The translations under genes were made by a program, and so were the position numbers. Below the pieces are notes generated by a model, which was given only the letters and a program-made list of their open reading frames with translations, did not search any database and had not been told where the DNA came from. From positions 1 through 32,374 of IMG/VR virus record IMGVR_UViG_3300034418_008733: a stretch of DNA of 32,374 nucleotides; one strand, written 5' to 3'. This document shows, piece after piece, positions 28,838 through 32,374 of the stretch. This DNA is from a virus. Each line of letters starts with the position of its first letter. Within the stretch, counting starts at the first letter, position 1.

Positions 28838-29274
28838 AAAGGAATATCATCATCTAATTCAACCTCTTTAGCACCTTGAAACTCATTTTTTATAGTATCC
28901 TCAATACCTTGAGAAGAATCTTGAGAATTTCTAGAATCAAGCATTTGTAAGTTTGAGTTATAGTTTTGTAGAATTATTTCAGTTGTGTATTTTTCAATAC
29001 CGCTCTTATCAGTCCATTTTCTAGTTTGTAAAGCACCTTCAATATAAAGTTTAGAGCCTTTTTTAACATAATTTTTAATTACGCCAACTAAACCTTGAGA
29101 AAATACAACTATTCTATGCCATTCGGTTTTTGACTGTCTCTCACCTGTATTTTTATCTTTCCAATTTTCTGTAGTAGCAAGTGAAAAGTTGGCAATTTCT
29201 CTACCATCTTGTGTTGCTCTTATTTCTGGATCTTGGCCCACATTACCAATTAATGTAACTTTATTTAATGACAT
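28834..29274 (-). CDS. ssb: Single-stranded DNA-binding protein
   Basis: Binds ssDNA in replication and recombination. The 146 residues contain the OB fold (LNKVTLIGNVGQDPEIR, IANFSLATTENWKD, TEWHRIVVFSQG, YVKKGSKLYIEGALQTRKW, YTTEIILQNYNSNLQMLD) and the acidic tip DDDIPF that docks partner proteins. The YTTEIILQ and QMLDSRN parts are close to my recollection of Rickettsia SSB, the main hint about the host. It forms a recombination module with the exonuclease upstream on the same strand and probably has its own promoter (TTGAAC near 29319-29324). Confidence 0.95.
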   Translation of the reverse strand: MSLNKVTLIGNVGQDPEIRATQDGREIANFSLATTENWKDKNTGERQSKTEWHRIVVFSQGLVGVIKNYVKKGSKLYIEGALQTRKWTDKSGIEKYTTEIILQNYNSNLQMLDSRNSQDSSQGIEDTIKNEFQGAKEVELDDDIPF

Positions 29275-29334
29275 ATTTTATTTATTTTGATTATTATTAT
29301 TTAATTAAAAAAACATGTTCAACACATACACAGG

Positions 29335-29393
29335 CTAAACATATTCTAAACATATTAGCAGAACCAAATCTATTCTGACTTATCAAATAGATT
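29335..29393. promoter_or_regulatory. Tandem and inverted repeats in the ssb control region
   Basis: Two exact 11-bp copies of CTAAACATATT (29335-29345, 29346-29356) lie one helical turn apart. Next to them, AATCTATT (29367-29374) and AATAGATT (29386-29393) form an 8-bp inverted repeat with 11 bp between. They lie upstream of ssb on the minus strand, in the 161-nt gap after the exonuclease gene. The arrangement suggests operators for a regulator binding on one face of the helix. Confidence 0.5.
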
Positions 29394-29435
29394 AAGTAAA
29401 ATATATTTCCATTTTATAATCTTGTTTAATTATTA

Positions 29436-30569
29436 TTATCCGCCTTGTGTAAAATCAACAAACTCGCCAGCTTGTAATTGTTCAACCATTGGAGGGGTTA
29501 CATCACTATCTTTATTTTGACTAACTCTTAGGACGTGTCTTTTATCAAATTTCGCTATGTAATGAAATCCTTTTGCACAAATAGCCTTATCCATTTTCTG
29601 AATTATCTTGCAATTAGTTTGTTCTAATTCTGTTTTTAAGATAGTAAACTGATTGTTTATAATTCCTCTCTCGTTTAAAAGCTCGTTAAGCTCGTTATCT
29701 GCCATAATTTCACCATATTTATTTGGGTACATTTTAGCTAACATTTTCTTTTCACGCATTAATTTATCTTTGTTATCACTTAGGTTAGGCAATATTACCT
29801 TATCCATTGCCTCTTGGAAGCGTTTTAAAGCTAGTTTGCAGATGTTTTGAATTGTTTTATTAGCTTTGTAGGTGTAGGTGTAGAGGTTGTAGTATTTATC
29901 AATATCAGAATCAATTATATATTTTTCAGATATATCACCCAGTTCATCATCAATTTTATCAAGCATTTCTAGCTTACCAAGAATCTTACCCTTAAAAAAA
30001 TCATTATCAAACTCTTTTTCTTTTGGTGTTAAACAAGCTAACAATCCCCAGTCATGACCACAAACTAACATATTGTATTGGAGTTGGAAAATGTAAGCCC
30101 AGCGAGTGCCTGCCTCTGCCTCAAAATTAAACTGATAAGGCGTTGTTTTGACTTCCAACATACCTTTGCTAGCCTTTATTTCCTTTTTATCATAATCAAT
30201 AAAATCTTCTTTAGCTTCAACAAATCCATCAGGAGAACAAGCCGCCAACTCGTCAATATCAGAATTAATTATAAAATCTTTTGATCCAGTTGCAACAAAA
30301 TTCTTGTTTTCTTGGTTAAATCTGTTTATAATGAAATCTTCCATTCCAAGCCCAAATTCACTGTAAACAGGATTAATTGGATCTGGTTTTACATCAAATT
30401 TCTTTTCAAGGTAAGTCTCAAGAGCAGTTTTAAAGCTTGTCTCATTCTCAATACCTATTTGAGCAAGTTCTTTTTTGCAATAGTGTAGGGCGATTGAAAA
30501 TATTTCTGAACCACCAATATATTTACGCTTTTCTGTTAGCCACTCTTGGCTTTGTTGTTTAATTGTCAT
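29436..30569 (-). CDS. YqaJ-type viral recombinase exonuclease
   Basis: A 377-residue lambda-exonuclease-like enzyme that resects dsDNA ends for annealing-type recombination. Motifs: W10 and R15 with YIGGSEI (17-23), E77 in GLGMEDFI, the metal-binding D114 in ACSPDGFV, E139-x-K141 in GMLEVKTTPY, and QLQYNML (162-168). The C-terminal 170 residues are helical and may contact partner proteins. It is preceded by a small gene three bases upstream and followed by ssb. No RecT, Erf or Sak annealase is seen in the window; one may lie beyond the right end. Confidence 0.9.
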   Translation of the reverse strand: MTIKQQSQEWLTEKRKYIGGSEIFSIALHYCKKELAQIGIENETSFKTALETYLEKKFDVKPDPINPVYSEFGLGMEDFIINRFNQENKNFVATGSKDFIINSDIDELAACSPDGFVEAKEDFIDYDKKEIKASKGMLEVKTTPYQFNFEAEAGTRWAYIFQLQYNMLVCGHDWGLLACLTPKEKEFDNDFFKGKILGKLEMLDKIDDELGDISEKYIIDSDIDKYYNLYTYTYKANKTIQNICKLALKRFQEAMDKVILPNLSDNKDKLMREKKMLAKMYPNKYGEIMADNELNELLNERGIINNQFTILKTELEQTNCKIIQKMDKAICAKGFHYIAKFDKRHVLRVSQNKDSDVTPPMVEQLQAGEFVDFTQGG

Positions 30570-30572
30570 CTT

Positions 30573-30803
30573 TTAACTATATTCTGTTTTCATTCTTTCA
30601 AATTCACATAGAGTTTCTTTTAATGTAAGATAAACACCCTCAACCGATTCTTTTCCTCCATATTGAGGTATTGACATTATTTCAAATCCACCTCCACAGA
30701 TAAGCTCTCTTATATAAATGCCATCTTCTATATAAGAAGATTCTTGAATTACTAACCTTTTATCTGCATCTAGACCTATGTACATTGACTCTAATTTACT
30801 CAT
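30573..30803 (-). CDS. Unknown small protein upstream of the exonuclease
   Basis: A 76-residue protein with a strong Shine-Dalgarno (AGGAG, six bases before the ATG). It looks like a small alpha/beta protein: SMYIGLDADKRLVIQESSY, IYIRELICGGGFEIMSI, then a helical end TLKETLCEFERMKTEY. It ends three bases before the exonuclease starts, so the two are co-expressed. No family recognised. Confidence 0.7.
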   Translation of the reverse strand: MSKLESMYIGLDADKRLVIQESSYIEDGIYIRELICGGGFEIMSIPQYGGKESVEGVYLTLKETLCEFERMKTEYS

Positions 30804-30814
30804 ACATTACTCCT

Positions 30815-30923
30815 ATTAATATTATTTACTTATCCAATCCAATAAACTTAAACTACTCTTTGTTAAGAGCTTTTTAGCCTTACTCTTCAAATCTTCTTTA
30901 TTATCAAAATTTTCAGCAAATAA
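30815..30923 (-). pseudogene. Duplicated 3' fragment of the XRE regulator gene
   Basis: These 109 bp match 31808-31916 at 102 positions with no indel. Read on the minus strand they give the last 33 codons of the HTH gene (FAENFDNKEDLKSKAKKLL, ending LLDWISK and stop) with two amino-acid changes and five silent ones. An in-frame TGA two codons before the fragment prevents translation. It occupies most of the 128-nt gap between the small gene and the coiled-coil gene. Confidence 0.85.
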
Positions 30924-30931
30924 TCGTCATT

Positions 30932-31792
30932 TTAATACTTTATATATAAATGAGGAATTTCTCCTTTTACTACCGCCTTAATTAAATCCTTTAAATATCC
31001 ATCAGCTGTCATAACTACTGGAATCATGGCTTTAAAAATTTCATTATGCACCTTTCGTTTATGTTCAATATTATTAGCTTTTCTTTCCTCTTCTTCTTTT
31101 AATTTTCCAGCTTGTAATTCTTCTTGTTGCTTCTGAAGTTGTAAGGATCTTTCTTTTTCTTCTAGCTCTCTTTTTATTCTATTATCCGCCTCAATTCTTG
31201 CTTTTTCTTCTGCTTCTTTTCTTATCGCATCTTCTCTTTCTTTTCTAGCTCGCTCTTCTTCTTTTAATCTTTCTTCCTCTTCTTTTTGTAATGTTTGTTT
31301 TTTCAGCAATGCAGTTTCTTTGAGTGAGTTTAAAATATTTATAGCTTCATCTTTTAAAGCTAACCAGTTAAAATTATAAAGCTCTTCAAATTCTTTTAAT
31401 TTATAATCAATGACTTGTATGTTTGGAAAAGTAATATCTGTATGCTTAATTTCTTTTAATTTTTTCTCTGCATCATTTATTGGCTTTAATATTTGATCTA
31501 TTATGTTGTCTTTACCAGTAGAAAGTGTTGTTGATATTTTGCTTCTAATATTAGCAATCTTCTTGCCTTCTGCCTCATAAGGCTCACAAATTTCTTTTAA
31601 TAACTTTACGGATTTATTTGCTTGTGTCTTTAATTCTTTTGCTTTCTTTATATCATCGGCATTATTAAAATCAAAAACTATATCTTTTAAGCTATTTATC
31701 TCTTCCAAAAAATTATTAACAGATTCCTCATTGGTGATAAAGTCTTTATTTAAAGTCGTTTTTATATTATAAATTTGTATTTCATTTGTCAT
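30932..31792 (-). CDS. Coiled-coil protein of the recombination block
   Basis: A 286-residue mostly helical protein. Residues about 165-245 are a long coiled coil dense in Lys, Glu and Arg (KEEEERLKEEERARKEREDAIRK). The C-terminus (RKVHNEIFKAMIPVVMTADGYLKDLIKAVVKGEIPHLYIKY) has the shape of a small domain common to phage proteins encoded next to exonuclease or annealase genes ('ALIKAIxxGxIPxVxIxY'). A role as a scaffold or partner in recombination is plausible but inferred from neighbours. Confidence 0.75.
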   Translation of the reverse strand: MTNEIQIYNIKTTLNKDFITNEESVNNFLEEINSLKDIVFDFNNADDIKKAKELKTQANKSVKLLKEICEPYEAEGKKIANIRSKISTTLSTGKDNIIDQILKPINDAEKKLKEIKHTDITFPNIQVIDYKLKEFEELYNFNWLALKDEAINILNSLKETALLKKQTLQKEEEERLKEEERARKEREDAIRKEAEEKARIEADNRIKRELEEKERSLQLQKQQEELQAGKLKEEEERKANNIEHKRKVHNEIFKAMIPVVMTADGYLKDLIKAVVKGEIPHLYIKY

Positions 31793-31814
31793 AATGTTTT
31801 AATTTTAATTAATA

Positions 31815-32102
31815 TTATTTACTTATCCAATCCAATAAACTTAAACTACTCTTTGTTAAAAGCTTTTTAGCCTTGCTTTTAAAGTCCTCTTTATTATCCA
31901 AATTTTCAGCAAATAAATAAATTACTGATAAAGGAATACCAAAAGCCTCTGAATATTTTTGCAAAGTTTCATTAGTTGGGTTTTTAATTCCTTTTTCAAT
32001 TTGTGAAATATAAGAGCGACTTATGTTTAACTTTTCGCTTAATTCTAATTGAGTCAGTTTATTGAAAGTTCTTGTATGTTTTAATATTTTTGGTAAGTTC
32101 AT
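31815..32102 (-). CDS. XRE-family HTH transcriptional regulator
   Basis: A 95-residue regulator. Residues about 17-50 (TQLELSEKLNISRSYISQIEKGIKNPT) are a textbook XRE helix-turn-helix, followed by ETLQKYSEAFGIPLSVIYLF, the usual fourth and fifth helices. The last 33 residues form an additional helical tail whose coding sequence is duplicated at 30815-30923. ATGA overlap with the upstream small gene. It may be a Cro or CI-like control protein of the early block. Confidence 0.88.
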   Translation of the reverse strand: MNLPKILKHTRTFNKLTQLELSEKLNISRSYISQIEKGIKNPTNETLQKYSEAFGIPLSVIYLFAENLDNKEDFKSKAKKLLTKSSLSLLDWISK

Positions 32103-32317
32103 GCTACTGCCTCCACTATTTTTCCGTGTAATCTATCAAAAACATCATCCCTTTCCTTCTTACTTTTAAAAGAAATTAAAGTAAATTCTGTTTTAGTGCC
32201 ATTCTTTAAATAAAATTTAATGCAATAATCTTTGTAACTTTCGCATTCATCAATCATTTTAATGATTTTATGATAATGATTTAAGTTTAAAATTCTATTT
32301 TTAATATCTACCCACAT
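32099..32317 (-). CDS. Unknown small protein
   Basis: A 72-residue protein beginning MWVDIKNRILNLNHYHKII, then a strand-turn-strand part (CIKFYLKNGTKTEFTLISF) and a final helix (KERDDVFDRLHGKIVEAV). The order strand, turn, strand, helix resembles small beta-beta-alpha domains found in many bacterial hypothetical proteins. Start and stop both overlap neighbours, so it is part of a tightly coupled early operon. Confidence 0.7.
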   Translation of the reverse strand: MWVDIKNRILNLNHYHKIIKMIDECESYKDYCIKFYLKNGTKTEFTLISFKSKKERDDVFDRLHGKIVEAVA

Positions 32318-32374
32318 TACTCAATTTCTATTGTTTCTTTTTTATAAATATATTCCAAAGCATAAACTAAATTT
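32317..32374 (-). CDS. C-terminal end of an unknown gene (5' end outside the window)
   Basis: The frame is open from the window edge and encodes NLVYALEYIYKKETIEIE to TAA, which overlaps the following ATG as TAATG. Only 18 residues are visible, so function cannot be judged. The tight overlap supports it as a member of the minus-strand operon. Confidence 0.55.
   Translation of the reverse strand, partial: NLVYALEYIYKKETIEIE

Noticed and set aside
29335-29356. CRISPR-like direct repeats
   Set aside because: The repeats are only 11 bp, directly adjacent and without spacers, so they are operator-like, not an array.
1-32374. Integrase, att site, tRNA, insertion sequence or toxin-antitoxin pair
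   Set aside because: I looked for them in both strands and found no recognisable tyrosine or serine recombinase, transposase, tRNA or paired toxin gene.
1-32374. Alternative genetic code
   Set aside because: TGA ends several genes in ATGA overlaps (for example at 2258, 24746, 26164, 26307), and TAG ends the tape measure and o-spanin genes, so no stop appears reassigned.

Overview
The window is a stretch of an AT-rich tailed-phage genome (prophage or metagenomic phage contig) with a contractile tail. Packaging, head, tail, baseplate, fibre and lysis genes run on the plus strand (about 0.1-28.8 kb). A convergent minus-strand block (28.8-32.4 kb) carries single-strand binding protein, a YqaJ-type exonuclease, a coiled-coil protein and an XRE regulator. 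TGA and TAA both act as stops, so the standard bacterial code applies. The SSB resembles Rickettsia SSB as I remember it, and composition is very AT-rich, so a low-GC alphaproteobacterial (Rickettsiales-like) host is my best inference; it is not proven. No integrase, tRNA or att site was seen. Both ends cut through genes.

Layout. 1-1700: end of a membrane protein, a small unknown gene and the large terminase. 1701-3290: a small accessory island (Cys-rich protein, two unknown genes, a gene fragment, a Cro-like HTH protein) with its own promoters. 3353-6016: portal, small unknown gene, Mu F-like minor head protein. 6017-6359: a 48-codon minus-strand gene and a divergent control region. 6360-11070: DUF2213 protease/scaffold, cement protein, major capsid, neck and tail-completion proteins. 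11073-15093: sheath, tube, tail-assembly chaperones joined by a probable -1 frameshift, short tape measure. 15086-15403: minus-strand secreted-protein cargo gene. 15498-20834: baseplate (Dit-like, plug, hub, spike, gp25-like, J-like, DUF2612). 20834-24132: two paralogous fibre proteins and a DUF4376-like assembly protein. 24132-27069: cell-envelope and lysis cluster (papain-like enzyme, several small membrane proteins, beta-barrel-like protein, overlapping spanin pair, DUF5675 protein). 27074-28837: a BspA-like protein with about 15 DUF285 repeats.

The least expected signal is regulatory. A near-identical palindromic site (consensus ATGTAAAAAGTTTTTACAT) occurs at five places. Two overlap the -35 box of promoters for the accessory island and for the HTH gene itself. 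Three lie directly before plus-strand late genes, beside minus-oriented promoters; two of those promoters serve minus-strand cargo genes and the third has no recognisable gene. This looks like a phage-encoded regulon that controls cargo genes and perhaps late sub-operons. A separate minus-oriented promoter and strong terminator at 16287-16408 suggest a small RNA of roughly 85 nt inside the baseplate cluster.
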